Shown here one piece after another: positions 7,371-15,137 of a stretch of DNA of 35,793 nucleotides; the first letter of the stretch is position 1, and every line of letters starts with the position of its first letter. The stretch covers positions 3,385,671-3,421,463 of the forward strand of contig NZ_LIGG01000001.1 in the NCBI RefSeq assembly GCF_001273925.1, written 5' to 3'. The notes below the pieces were generated by a model. It made no database searches and was not told the origin of the DNA. It worked only from the letters and a program-made list of their open reading frames with translations. Position numbers and translations under genes: made by a program. The DNA is from Bacillus sp. FJAT-27251. Its GTDB lineage: Bacteria; Bacillota; Bacilli; Bacillales; Cytobacillaceae.

Positions 7371-8153
7371 TTATCGGTACATCGTCCACTTTCCAATATC
7401 CTGGAAGCCAAGTCTTTTATATATGCGGCCAGCTGCCGGATTGTCGTAGAATAAGCAAAGAATTTTTCCCTCGTCCAGCACCTCCCTGAACAGCTTCTGC
7501 ATTACAGCGGTTGCCAGGCCTTTATGACGTTGTTCCTTATGTGTGCATACACCTACTATCATGGCTGAAACTGAGTTTTCGGCTGCAGTGGAGGCGCAGG
7601 CTGCGAGGTCTCCATCATATTCAAGGAAATAAGTCCTGCCTGTACCCGTTTCCAATGCCTGCCTTAGCATAAGACGGGCATTTTCATTAACTGCAAACTC
7701 ATCAATTGTCTCCCGCAGGGCAATAATTCGGTCCACGTCCCTGATGCCGGCTTTTTGAACAGGCAGGGAGCTGGTACCCAATAAGTTTCCATTACGGCAC
7801 TCAGCAAAATGAGTTTGCTGCTTTTTGCCCAGCTGGATGCCTTCCACTTTCTCAAATTGTTCGACGATTGTTGATTTCCCAGATAAAACAGGTTCTTTGG
7901 ACAATAATTTTATGATTCCCGCAAATCCTTCTACATCAAAGTTTTCCTTGGCGTATGGAATGAAAGAATTGTGGTATCTCAACAGCACCGCCTTCAGCGC
8001 CTCATCCTCTGAAAACTCTCCCCAGAGCTCCTGAAATTCAGTGTCATAGCCAAATGCTTCGATATCGCCAATGATAAATAAGTTGATCGAAGGCTCTTCC
8101 GATAGGAACTCTGTAACTGCCTGGTGGTCCGCTTGCGTTAGTTTTCTAATCAT
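7371..8153 (-). CDS. GNAT-family N-acetyltransferase
   Basis: A 260-residue protein with the acetyl-CoA binding motif VCTHKEQRHKGLATAVMQKL in the last third (Q/R-x-x-G-x-A form) and the typical C-terminal YDNPAAGRIYKRLGFQDIG. The first 120 residues (INLFIIGDIEAFG onward) form a second degenerate GNAT-like half, as in double-GNAT proteins. The start chosen is ATG at 8153 because GGTGGAG stands six bases upstream; an in-frame GTG at 8165 would have its site touching the codon. Substrate is unknown. Confidence 0.85.
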   Translation of the reverse strand: MIRKLTQADHQAVTEFLSEEPSINLFIIGDIEAFGYDTEFQELWGEFSEDEALKAVLLRYHNSFIPYAKENFDVEGFAGIIKLLSKEPVLSGKSTIVEQFEKVEGIQLGKKQQTHFAECRNGNLLGTSSLPVQKAGIRDVDRIIALRETIDEFAVNENARLMLRQALETGTGRTYFLEYDGDLAACASTAAENSVSAMIVGVCTHKEQRHKGLATAVMQKLFREVLDEGKILCLFYDNPAAGRIYKRLGFQDIGKWTMYR

Positions 8154-8352
8154 CTTACTCTCCACCCTTTTTATTTTTGGAATGTTTTATTTATCTTAAT
8201 TCATCCGTCTCTCCACAGACAATCCCATTTTTAAATTTTTCAAGCCTGATAGGAAAATAAGGGACTTATTTCCTGTGTTAATTCAGAATTTATAAAATTA
8301 TTAAAAAATGAGTCTTTTTGACTGTTTAACTTTCATCAAAAGGTGATAGATT
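8154..8352. other. A+T-rich gap upstream of the 123-bp repeats
   Basis: No gene was found in these 199 bases. A GGAAAATAAG/CTTATTTCC imperfect inverted repeat lies at 8251-8272. TTGACT and GTTTAA occur at 8319-8329, but neither has a convincing partner element, so the promoter of the regulator at 8650 could not be placed. Confidence 0.4.
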
Positions 8353-8475
8353 AAAAGAAAAGCGAAAGCGGCTTGATCAGGGGCGTCAGGCATAAGACGA
8401 GCCGGCAAGAAGGTCGTTTTTTGACCTTCTTGCCGGGTTGGCTAATGACCCAGCCCCTAGCCGCTGCAGCTGGAC
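8353..8475. repeat. 123-bp palindromic repeat, unit 1
   Basis: The unit starts AAAAGAAAAGCGAAAGCGGC and ends CCGCTGCAGCTGGAC. It contains an inner perfect 14-bp stem CCGGCAAGAAGGTC / GACCTTCTTGCCGG, and an outer pairing of AGCGGCT and AGGGGC with GCCCCT and AGCCGCT, so almost the whole unit folds back on itself. The ends resemble short palindromic elements that I recall being dispersed in many Bacillaceae genomes. Confidence 0.9.
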
Positions 8476-8598
8476 AAAAGAAAAGCGAAAGCGGCTTGAT
8501 CAGGGGCGTTAGGCATAAGAAAAGCCGGCAAGAAGGTCGTTCCTTGACCTTCATGCCGGGTTGGCTAATGACCCAGCCCCTAGCCGCTGCAGCTGGAC
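8476..8598. repeat. 123-bp palindromic repeat, unit 2
   Basis: A direct tandem copy of unit 1 with exactly 123-bp period and only about seven substitutions. One change (CTTCTTG to CTTCATG) breaks a base pair of the inner stem without a compensating change. Confidence 0.9.
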
Positions 8599-8618
8599 AA
8601 AAGAAAAGCGAAAGCGGC
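8599..8618. repeat. Partial third copy of the 123-bp repeat
   Basis: The first 20 bases of the unit recur at 8599-8618 and then diverge, ending 31 bp before the start codon of the HTH-TPR regulator. Confidence 0.85.
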
Positions 8619-8649
8619 AAAAAGGCGGCAGAAAGAGGCAGGTGGACAT

Positions 8650-9870
8650 ATGCACTTTGGCGCTTTGATCAAACATCATCGCATTCAAAAGAAAATGACA
8701 CAAAAAGAGTTGGCAAGCGGAATATGTTCCATTCCACATTTAAGCAAGATTGAAAACAACTCCAAGGAAGTGAATGAGGAAACACTAAAGCTATTGCTGC
8801 AAAAACTAGGGGTGCAGCCTGATGAAATGGCTGTACGGGAAGAAAAAATCGGCCATTTGATTGCGGAATTGAACGAGAAAATGACCTATTATCTCAAAGA
8901 TGAGGCTAAGCAATGCATGGAGGAACTGAGGAAACTGGAAGATATCGCTGTGTTTTCTTCCTTTCTTTATCCCTTTGAATTGGTTAGACTCCGTTTCCTC
9001 ATTTATGCCGGCAACCTTTGTGAGGCAAAGGAACAGCAGGAGATCCTTGAGAAGCAAACGAATAATTTTTCCCAACAACAGCTGGCTTTTTTTCAATACT
9101 TGAAATCTATCTACTTATTAAAAAAGGGCTTCTTTAAAAAGGGGGATAGCATCCTTGAAAGCCTGGCGGCCGAAAGAAACCATGGTCTGGATTCTGGAGA
9201 GCTTTATTATCATTTGGCCATGGCAAAAACTTCCCTCGAACAATCTGTCTATGCGATCCACTATGGAATTCTCGCCCTGCAAAGCTTTGCGGCGAATCAT
9301 AATTTTATCAGGATCCTTCATGTACAAATGCTTCTTGGCATAAATTATACCCATGTTAGAAATTACAATGAAGCGATGAATTGCTTACAGCATGCAGTCC
9401 GCAATGCGGGACTTCTCAATGATCAGCCAATAAAAGCACAAATCTATCATAACCTGGGATACCTCCAGGAAAAGATGGGAAACCCTGAGCTAGCACTTTC
9501 ATCTTTGCATAAAAGTCTCTCCCTGCAAGAAAAAGGATGTGAACATTATCTGATCACCCTATACACAGTTGGTGAAATACACTATTCTCAGCAAGATTAC
9601 ATAAGTGCAAAACGCTGTTTTTTGGAAGTGGCTTCAATTGCCAAAGTGTTGGCCAAACGAAAATATCAAATTTTGGCTACCTATTATTTGCTTGCCATTG
9701 AAACCCCCGAAAAGTCATTTAGCTATCTGGAAACAAAGGTAATTCCAGTGGTGGAAGAATGCCAAAGCCATATGGACGATTTGAAGAAATTTTATAAATT
9801 GCTATCCAACCATTATAAAAAAATGGGGAAAGTTGAAAAAGCGGTTATCTATTTGGAAAAAATCAGTTAA
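8650..9870 (+). CDS. RRNPP-type HTH-TPR regulator (PlcR/NprR-like)
   Basis: A 406-residue cytosolic transcription regulator. Residues 1-60 form an XRE helix-turn-helix with TQKELASGICSIPHLSKIEN, the signature of PlcR and NprR from the B. cereus group. From about residue 70 to the end the protein is all-helical with TPR-like repeats (ALQSFAANHN, YNEAMNCLQHAVRNAG, NLGYLQEKMGNPELALSSL, IHYSQQDYISAKRCFLEVA), the fold that binds short imported signalling peptides. The length is close to NprR (about 420) rather than PlcR (about 285). The ATG at 8650 has AGGTGG five bases upstream. The gene for a 46-residue putative propeptide begins 14 bases after the stop, the usual regulator-peptide layout. Target genes are not evident. 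The repeats immediately upstream may shape its mRNA leader. Confidence 0.9.
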   Translation: MHFGALIKHHRIQKKMTQKELASGICSIPHLSKIENNSKEVNEETLKLLLQKLGVQPDEMAVREEKIGHLIAELNEKMTYYLKDEAKQCMEELRKLEDIAVFSSFLYPFELVRLRFLIYAGNLCEAKEQQEILEKQTNNFSQQQLAFFQYLKSIYLLKKGFFKKGDSILESLAAERNHGLDSGELYYHLAMAKTSLEQSVYAIHYGILALQSFAANHNFIRILHVQMLLGINYTHVRNYNEAMNCLQHAVRNAGLLNDQPIKAQIYHNLGYLQEKMGNPELALSSLHKSLSLQEKGCEHYLITLYTVGEIHYSQQDYISAKRCFLEVASIAKVLAKRKYQILATYYLLAIETPEKSFSYLETKVIPVVEECQSHMDDLKKFYKLLSNHYKKMGKVEKAVIYLEKIS

Positions 9871-9884
9871 GGGGGTGAAAAGGG

Positions 9885-10025
9885 ATGAAAATTATGATTA
9901 TGATTGGATTATCTGCCGGGCTGCTGGCAATAGCGGCCGTGACAGGAAGTGACGCTGCAATTCTGCAGGCAGTATCAGACCTTATAACTAATGGAGGAGG
10001 CCATCCAATCCTGCCCCCAGTATAA
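9885..10025 (+). CDS. Putative secreted signalling propeptide for the RRNPP regulator
   Basis: The ATG at 9885 follows the regulator stop by 14 bases and has a purine-rich GGGGGTGAAAAGGG site. The 46-residue product begins MKIMIMIGLSAGLLAIAAVT, a basic residue plus hydrophobic core typical of a Sec signal peptide, continues with a short amphipathic region (AAILQAVSDLITN), and ends GGGHPILPPV. This matches NprX/PapR-type precursors, where a C-terminal peptide of 5-8 residues is released outside, re-imported by an oligopeptide permease and bound by the TPR domain. The mature signal is inferred to lie in HPILPPV; the exact cut is unknown. Assignment rests on position, size and architecture, not on sequence identity to a known pheromone. 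Confidence 0.82.
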   Translation: MKIMIMIGLSAGLLAIAAVTGSDAAILQAVSDLITNGGGHPILPPV

Positions 10026-10163
10026 AATGAATTGTCTTTCAGCGGGGGCTTGCTGCCAGTTAATCCGGAGAAAAATTTTTACATACCCCCATAAACGGGA
10101 ACTCTTTATCGGATGTTTTAGTAACTGGTCCTTTTGGACAAAACTAAAATAAGGAGGTTCGGT

Positions 10164-10325
10164 ATGGAGATCCTGTACACGGATATTGATGTGCTGCTGG
10201 CAGAGACGGCTGAGTCAGACGAGGACTGCTCCAGCTTTTTGCTGAGCCACTTTGAAATTGATGCCCTGCTTGAGCATACGAAAGGCTGGCAAGAAGCCTG
10301 TTTATTAAAATCTGTTCCAAAATAG
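10164..10325 (+). CDS. 53-residue acidic protein of unknown function
   Basis: The ATG at 10164 is chosen because AAGGAGG lies six bases upstream; an earlier in-frame ATG at 10134 has no site. The product, MEILYTDIDVLLAETAESDE onward, is acidic with two Cys residues (DCSS and EACLL) and no signal peptide or membrane segment. It ends in a terminator hairpin that overlaps its last codons. It lies 138 bp after the propeptide gene and could be co-transcribed with it or independent. I do not recognise it. Confidence 0.7.
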   Translation: MEILYTDIDVLLAETAESDEDCSSFLLSHFEIDALLEHTKGWQEACLLKSVPK

Positions 10326-10339
10326 GGACAGATTTTTTT
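10307..10339 (+). terminator. Intrinsic terminator overlapping the 53-residue gene
   Basis: AAAATCTGTTCC (10307-10318) pairs with GGGACAGATTTT (10325-10336), one G-U pair, followed by TTT. It separates the quorum-sensing region from the helicase. Confidence 0.8.
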
Positions 10340-10351
10340 GCAACCTAAATC

Positions 10352-10365
10352 CGAACATATGTGCT
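10352..10365. promoter_or_regulatory. Near-consensus LexA (SOS) box
   Basis: CGAACATATGTGCT matches the Bacillus LexA/DinR palindrome CGAACATATGTTCG at 12 of 14 positions and overlaps the -10 element of the helicase promoter by one base. Confidence 0.7.
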
Positions 10366-10370
10366 ATAAT
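10362..10370 (+). promoter_or_regulatory. Extended -10 promoter element of the helicase gene
   Basis: TGCTATAAT is a perfect TATAAT with the TGn extension, 50 bp upstream of the chosen ATG. No strong -35 at 17 bp; a TTGCAA lies at 21 bp. Confidence 0.65.
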
Positions 10371-10419
10371 AGTGACAAGATTATGGATACAAAGATAAAC
10401 CAGGAAAAAGGTGGTCTGC

Positions 10420-12705
10420 ATGGCCATGGAATATAAAATTTCGGTAAGGGCGCTTGTCGAATATGCCTATCGCTCCGGTAGCATTGAAACACAATTCATG
10501 GCTGTTACAAGCATGACTGAAGGGACACGCGCGCATCAGGAAGTTCAAAAGAACTATCATGATCAGGATGGCAGTGAGGTTTATTTGCAAACAAACCTTC
10601 AAATAGGAGAACTCGTTCTTAAAGTGGACGGAAGGGCAGATGGAATTCTATTTCGTGATGGGCATATAATCATTGACGAAATAAAATCGACATCAGGGAA
10701 CCTTGCGTTGATAGATGCAACCACTTTCCCTGTCCATTGGGCCCAGGCAGAGATCTACGCCTACATGTATGCTAAAGAAAATAATCTGGAAGAAATGACG
10801 GTCCAGCTGACATACATGCAGATTGATACAAGGGAAGTAATAAGGTTTGCGAAGAGAGTTTCCTTTAAGGAACTGGAGGCAGCCGCTTTACATGCGGCGC
10901 ACCTTTTTGCGCCATATGCCAATTCAAGGCTTAAGCATATGGAAAAACGGGATACTTCTATTCAGGCAGCCAGCTTTCCGTTTAAAGGGTATCGCGCCGG
11001 GCAAAAAAAGCTGGCGGGCGCTGTCTATAAAACCATCCTGGATAAAAATACGTTATTCGCAAGCGCACCCACAGGGATTGGAAAAACGATATCAACCCTT
11101 TTCCCAGCCATTAAATCCATTGGAGAGGGACTTGCGGGCAAGATTTTCTTTTTGACGGCTAAAACCATAACAAGACAGGCTGCCGAACAAGCTCTAAAGC
11201 GTTTGGAAACAAATGGCCTGCATTTTCAATGTGTCACTCTCACGGCAAAGGATAAAATCTGCTTTAAGGATGAGACCATCTGTACTAAGGAGCATTGTGA
11301 ATTTGCCAGTGGGTATTATGACCGTATTAATGGAGCAGTTCTTGACATACTTTCGTGCGAGGGAATAATGGACAGAGATACAATTGAACAATATGCTGTC
11401 AGGCACCGCGTCTGCCCATTTGAATTTTCCCTTGATTTAGCTTATGTTTCCGATGCTGTTATCTGCGATTATAATTATGTATTTGACCGTCGTAAAGGAC
11501 TAAGGCGGTTTACGGATAACCATAGGAAGCGGACCGTCCTGCTTGTGGATGAAGCCCATAACTTGGTAGACAGGGGAAGGGAAATGTATTCTTCAGTTCT
11601 GAACAAAGCCCCTTTTCTTGAGATTAGGCGAAGGTACAAAAATAAAAATGAGGATTTGTATGCACAGGCAAAAGCTTTCAATGAATTTTTCATCCAGCTG
11701 CGAAAGCAGTATGGGAGGAAAGGACCATTCATACTTGAAGAGTTGCCGGAGAATCTTGATGCCATTACCCAAAATTTTGTCCGGGCTGCAGAGGAAGAAC
11801 TCGCTCTATCAAGAGATAGCCGTGGGCTGCTCCTGGAAACTTATTTCTGTGTTCAGGATTGGCTTCAGCTAGGGAAACTTGCTGATGACCGTTTTATCAT
11901 CCATGGAGAGGCAAACAAGGGGGACGTGTACTTAAAACTGTTTTGCCTCGATCCCTCAAGGCATTTGCAACACGCAGGAAAAGCTTACCTTGCGAAAGTG
12001 TTTTTTTCAGCAACGTTAGAGCCTTTTGATTATTTTAAAGAGATGCTGGGAAGCGAGAAGGGAGACTACCTTCTTCGGCTTCCCTCCCCTTTTGCTCCTG
12101 AACAAAGCGATGTTTACATCCAGCCGCTGTCTACCAGGTTTCCAGACAGGGAGAAATCCGTCATTCCGATCGTCCGGACCATTGAATCCCTCGTGAAGAG
12201 CAGGCCGGGTAATTACCTTGTTTTCTTTCCATCGTATCAATACATGAATATGGTGGCCGAGGAATGGAGGACACAGGGAATGCAGGCTATTGTTCAGGTT
12301 AGCGGGATGGATGAAAAGGCGAGGGAAGCATATCTGGCTACGTTTTCTTCCCAAACAGATGCGCCCTTAGTCGGTTTCGCTGTCCTGGGCGGGATCTTTT
12401 CAGAGGGGATTGATTTAAAAGGAGACAGGCTTAAGGGTGTGGTCATCGTTGGAACAGGGCTGCCGCAGCTAAGCTTTGAACGCAACCTCATTAAACACCA
12501 TTATGACTCCATTGGCAAAAACGGATACGATTATGCCTATGTGTTTCCCGGAATGTGCAAAGTCCTTCAGGCAGGCGGCAGACTGATCAGGGGGGAAAAT
12601 GACAGTGGGACCATTGTGCTGATAGATGACCGTTTTCTTCAGGGAAAGTACCGCCGGATGTTCCCGCTGGTATGGAATGACTTTCATTTGCTGAAAAATA
12701 TGTAA
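10420..12705 (+). CDS. DinG/XPD-family DNA helicase with N-terminal PD-(D/E)XK nuclease domain
   Basis: A 761-residue DNA repair enzyme. The N-terminal 170 residues carry a Cas4/RecB-like nuclease core: GRADGILF, then IIIDEIKST (Asp, Glu-x-Lys) and the QAEIYAYMYA helix. An SF2 helicase follows: Walker A SAPTGIGKT at about 215-223, the DEAH box VDEAHN, and the C-terminal motifs GIFSEGIDLKGDRL and QAGGRLIRGEND. Between motifs Ia and II, cysteines in KICFKDETICTKEHC and RVCPFE have the spacing of the XPD/DinG 4Fe-4S domain, suggesting 5'-3' polarity. The ATG at 10420 has AAAGGTGG five bases upstream; a GTG at 10411 is less likely. A LexA-like box and an extended -10 lie upstream, suggesting SOS induction. 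Similar fused proteins are known in Bacilli; all motifs look intact. Confidence 0.88.
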   Translation: MAMEYKISVRALVEYAYRSGSIETQFMAVTSMTEGTRAHQEVQKNYHDQDGSEVYLQTNLQIGELVLKVDGRADGILFRDGHIIIDEIKSTSGNLALIDATTFPVHWAQAEIYAYMYAKENNLEEMTVQLTYMQIDTREVIRFAKRVSFKELEAAALHAAHLFAPYANSRLKHMEKRDTSIQAASFPFKGYRAGQKKLAGAVYKTILDKNTLFASAPTGIGKTISTLFPAIKSIGEGLAGKIFFLTAKTITRQAAEQALKRLETNGLHFQCVTLTAKDKICFKDETICTKEHCEFASGYYDRINGAVLDILSCEGIMDRDTIEQYAVRHRVCPFEFSLDLAYVSDAVICDYNYVFDRRKGLRRFTDNHRKRTVLLVDEAHNLVDRGREMYSSVLNKAPFLEIRRRYKNKNEDLYAQAKAFNEFFIQLRKQYGRKGPFILEELPENLDAITQNFVRAAEEELALSRDSRGLLLETYFCVQDWLQLGKLADDRFIIHGEANKGDVYLKLFCLDPSRHLQHAGKAYLAKVFFSATLEPFDYFKEMLGSEKGDYLLRLPSPFAPEQSDVYIQPLSTRFPDREKSVIPIVRTIESLVKSRPGNYLVFFPSYQYMNMVAEEWRTQGMQAIVQVSGMDEKAREAYLATFSSQTDAPLVGFAVLGGIFSEGIDLKGDRLKGVVIVGTGLPQLSFERNLIKHHYDSIGKNGYDYAYVFPGMCKVLQAGGRLIRGENDSGTIVLIDDRFLQGKYRRMFPLVWNDFHLLKNM

Positions 12706-12723
12706 CTTTTTTTATTGAAAAAG

Positions 12724-12748
12724 GTTTAAGGCGTATAGAATAGGGAAA
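12724..12748 (+). promoter_or_regulatory. Sigma-B-like promoter upstream of the 48-residue gene
   Basis: GTTTAA (12724-12729), a 13-bp spacer and GGGAAA (12743-12748); the -35 equals the sigma-B consensus and the -10 matches in 4 of 6 positions (consensus GGGTAT). It lies in the correct position for both following short ORFs. Confidence 0.6.
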
Positions 12749-12784
12749 TAAAAACACGTCCCTTTCTTTTTAATGGGAGAACGG

Positions 12785-12904
12785 ATGAGTTCAGAATCTT
12801 TTTCTACTATTCCTTTTAAGGACGATCTCATTCCACCGTTGAATATGTCCAACAAGTATTTTGGGATCTTGCGAACAAAGGAGTCAGCTGATGGCGGAAG
12901 TTGA
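12785..12904 (+). CDS. Candidate 39-residue upstream ORF overlapping the 48-residue gene
   Basis: The ATG at 12785 follows GGGAGAACGG and encodes MSSESFSTIPFKDDLIPPLN and 19 further residues. Its TGA (12902-12904) falls inside the next gene, which starts at 12891 in another frame, giving a 14-base overlap. Such an arrangement suggests translational coupling or a leader peptide. There is no homology evidence, so it could be chance. Confidence 0.4.
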   Translation: MSSESFSTIPFKDDLIPPLNMSNKYFGILRTKESADGGS

Positions 12905-13037
12905 AGAAGTATTGATATTCATTGAGGAATTGGGCCGTTTATTCAAAGATTACCGGAACTGTCATGACTTTGAAGTGAAACAGCAAATTGTTGAAGATAT
13001 CCGCCTGTTGGGAGAAGCCATCGACCCCGGCATTTAA
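12891..13037 (+). CDS. 48-residue small protein, paralogue of the one at 5440
   Basis: The ATG follows AAAGGAG by seven bases. The product has the core VLIFIEELGRLFKDYRNCHD and QQIVEDIRLL, ungapped and 24/45 identical to the 45-residue protein 7.4 kb away. The pattern suggests two helices around a short loop containing an invariant Cys. A sigma-B-like promoter and an overlapping upstream ORF precede it, and a strong terminator follows. Different promoters for the two copies suggest they act under different conditions. No family was recognised. Confidence 0.82.
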   Translation: MAEVEEVLIFIEELGRLFKDYRNCHDFEVKQQIVEDIRLLGEAIDPGI

Positions 13038-13101
13038 TCAATGTCCCGGCAAGCGACTGGTTATCTATCGTCTGTTATAACCAAGGAAGTCAGATAAATT
13101 T

Positions 13102-13131
13102 AAAGGACCGCTTATTTTGGCGGTCCTTTTT
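13102..13131. terminator. Bidirectional terminator between the 48-residue gene and ftsH-like gene
   Basis: AAAGGACCGC (13102-13111) pairs perfectly with GCGGTCCTTT (13120-13129), followed by TT on the plus strand and A-rich sequence upstream for the minus strand. Confidence 0.85.
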
Positions 13132-13148
13132 GAGGTTGATTCAATATC

Positions 13149-14894
13149 CTAAGCCGTAACTGGTTCCTCAGGCTGCAATTGCACATTTCCATTCACAATT
13201 TCGTCCACTTCGGAACCTTCGAGCGTTTCTTTTTTCAGAAGCGCACCTACCAGGATTTTAAACTCTGTTTTATGCGTGGAGATGAGCATCTCAGATTTTT
13301 GAAGGGCTTCCCCAAACAGTTCCTGCATTTTTGCTTCTTTGTCCACCTTGCTGAAAGTGAGGCTGAAGCTGTCTTGCAGCAGCCCGGTATCTACCATTTG
13401 CTCAATGATTTGCTTAGCTTGCTGGACATCGCCGCTGACACCGATGCTGTGTTCCCCGAGGAACATCCGCTCGGCGACACCGCCGGCCAGAATCATTGCA
13501 ACCCGATCAAGCAGATCGCTGGTAGTTGAAAGATGAAGCTCCTTAGGGATAGGCGCAACATAACCCAAGGCTTGTCCCCGGGGAACAATGGTAGCTTTCC
13601 TTACCGAACCTGGGGTTGTAACAGCCGCGATTAATGCGTGGCCCGCCTCATGGATGGCCACCCGGCGCTTCGTTTCGATATCCTGCAGGGCCCGTGTTGT
13701 GCTTCCAAGAATGGTGCGGTCAAGGGCATAATCAAGGTCGCTTTTGGCAAGATAATCACGCCCTTGGCGAAGGGCAAGCCGGCTTGCTGTGGCAAACAGG
13801 GATGAAAGCTCGGCTCCTGAAAAGCCGGAGGTGCTTTCAGAAAGTTCATCAAGGGAAGAAAGGACTTCCTCGGAAAGATTTTTCCCTTTTGTGTGAATAT
13901 CAATGATTTCCCGGCGTCCTTTTGTATCCGGCAATGGAACCTGGAAGGTAAAATCAATTCGGCCAGGGCGGAGGAAAGCGTCATCAAGCATATCCTTCCG
14001 GTTGGTTGCTGCAATGAACAAGATGCCGTCATTGGAATGGCCTCCGTCGAGCTGGACCAGCAGCTCTGTGAGGGTTTTCTCACCTTCTTCACCGCCATGA
14101 GGCTTTCTTTTGCCTGCCAGCGCATCGACTTCATCAATGAAAATTACCGCAGGGCCCTGTTGTTTGCGAGCGCTCTGGAAAAGGCTGCGGACACGGGAAG
14201 CTCCAACGCCGATGAACATTTCATTAAAGGCGGAACCGCTTGCTGAAAAGAAATGGGCATTAAGCTCGCGGGCAATCGCCTGGGCCAGCAGGGTTTTCCC
14301 CGTTCCTGGAGGACCGTATAACAAAATCCCTTTGGGAGGCTTGATTCCCATCCGGGCAGATCGTTCAGGATCCTTAAGGATGGCAAGTGTCTGGGTAATT
14401 TCTTCCTTCATTTCATCCTGCAGGCCGCCGACATCTTCAAGAGTTATCGTAGGAAGCGGAGCAGGCTTTGATATGTTGCTTTTCATTTTATTTCCTAGGC
14501 CGCCCTGGGTTTTCTTCTGTACCACAATGGCAGATACCAACAATAATAGAAGGAGGCCGCCGATCACCCAAGGACCATATTTACTGTTATTGGAATAGAC
14601 GTAATTTATATTATTTGTCGCAACCAGCTGATCGACCATCTGGCTGTTTGGCGGCACATTTGAAACGTAAGTGGCATCTTTTGTTTTCAGTTCCAGAGTT
14701 CCATCCGCTTTCTCAGTCAGGACCGCCGTTTCGGAACCAAGGTTTTCAGCTGTTTTAACCATTGTCGTAAATGGAACGGTAATTTCATGGCTGGTTTTTT
14801 GGACAAACCAGGTGACACTGGCAGCCATGATGACAATAAAAGCCACAAAAAACGGGAGCAGTTTAGAGACCAGCTTGGAATTGTGTAAATTCAA
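13149..14894 (-). CDS. FtsH-type membrane AAA zinc metalloprotease, second-copy type
   Basis: A membrane-anchored ATP-dependent protease. Two transmembrane segments ([20 protein letters not shown] and [17 protein letters not shown]) flank an external domain of about 75 residues. The AAA module has Walker [10 protein letters not shown] (about 193-201), Walker [11 protein letters not shown] and the second region of homology [20 protein letters not shown]. The protease domain has the zinc motif HEAGH (about 415-419) and the third ligand Asp in GVSGDVQQA. The pore loop reads [13 protein letters not shown]. The length of 581 is shorter than housekeeping FtsH (about 640), and the tilS-hpt neighbours are missing, so this is probably a paralogue. 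I chose TTG at 14894: AAGGAG lies 11 bases upstream, and the in-frame ATG at 14930 sits inside a TATAAT element with no ribosome site. Confidence 0.87.
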   Translation of the reverse strand: MNLHNSKLVSKLLPFFVAFIVIMAASVTWFVQKTSHEITVPFTTMVKTAENLGSETAVLTEKADGTLELKTKDATYVSNVPPNSQMVDQLVATNNINYVYSNNSKYGPWVIGGLLLLLLVSAIVVQKKTQGGLGNKMKSNISKPAPLPTITLEDVGGLQDEMKEEITQTLAILKDPERSARMGIKPPKGILLYGPPGTGKTLLAQAIARELNAHFFSASGSAFNEMFIGVGASRVRSLFQSARKQQGPAVIFIDEVDALAGKRKPHGGEEGEKTLTELLVQLDGGHSNDGILFIAATNRKDMLDDAFLRPGRIDFTFQVPLPDTKGRREIIDIHTKGKNLSEEVLSSLDELSESTSGFSGAELSSLFATASRLALRQGRDYLAKSDLDYALDRTILGSTTRALQDIETKRRVAIHEAGHALIAAVTTPGSVRKATIVPRGQALGYVAPIPKELHLSTTSDLLDRVAMILAGGVAERMFLGEHSIGVSGDVQQAKQIIEQMVDTGLLQDSFSLTFSKVDKEAKMQELFGEALQKSEMLISTHKTEFKILVGALLKKETLEGSEVDEIVNGNVQLQPEEPVTA

Positions 14895-15099
14895 TATTGT
14901 TCCATCTCCTTCTCTGTATCTATTTATCATTATAAAGTACTTGGCTATGTTATAAATAGGAAAGAGGATGGTAATTTTATGTAATTAATATCGGTCGGTT
15001 TATGATTGAAATGAGTGGGGAATATGCGTGGCTCTAGTGACGAAGCCTTTTTACAGACTTGAATCACGCTAGCCTTTTTGTGAAGAGATTGTGAACATT
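14895..15099. other. Intergenic region upstream of the ftsH-like gene
   Basis: No gene is seen. A minus-strand TATAAT (about 14928-14933) is the likely -10 of the protease gene and overlaps the rejected ATG. The remaining 150 bases show nothing assignable. Confidence 0.5.
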
Positions 15100-15134
15100 A
15101 AAACGGAACTTCCCAAATAAGGAAGTTCCGTTTT
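15100..15134 (-). terminator. Intrinsic terminator of the ysnF-like gene
   Basis: A perfect 14-bp stem AAAACGGAACTTCC / GGAAGTTCCGTTTT with a 7-base loop ends just after the minus-strand gene and runs into TTTTAATG. Confidence 0.85.
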
Positions 15135-15137
15135 AAA

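Noticed and set aside
8351-8753. Open frames on both strands through the 123-bp repeats (89 and 126 codons)
   Set aside because: They are by-products of a 123-bp period (a multiple of three, so frames stay open), have no ribosome sites, and encode repeated low-complexity peptides.
13631-14137. 168-codon minus-strand frame in the ftsH-like gene
   Set aside because: It is a shadow frame of the AAA protease, whose motifs are continuous in the main frame.
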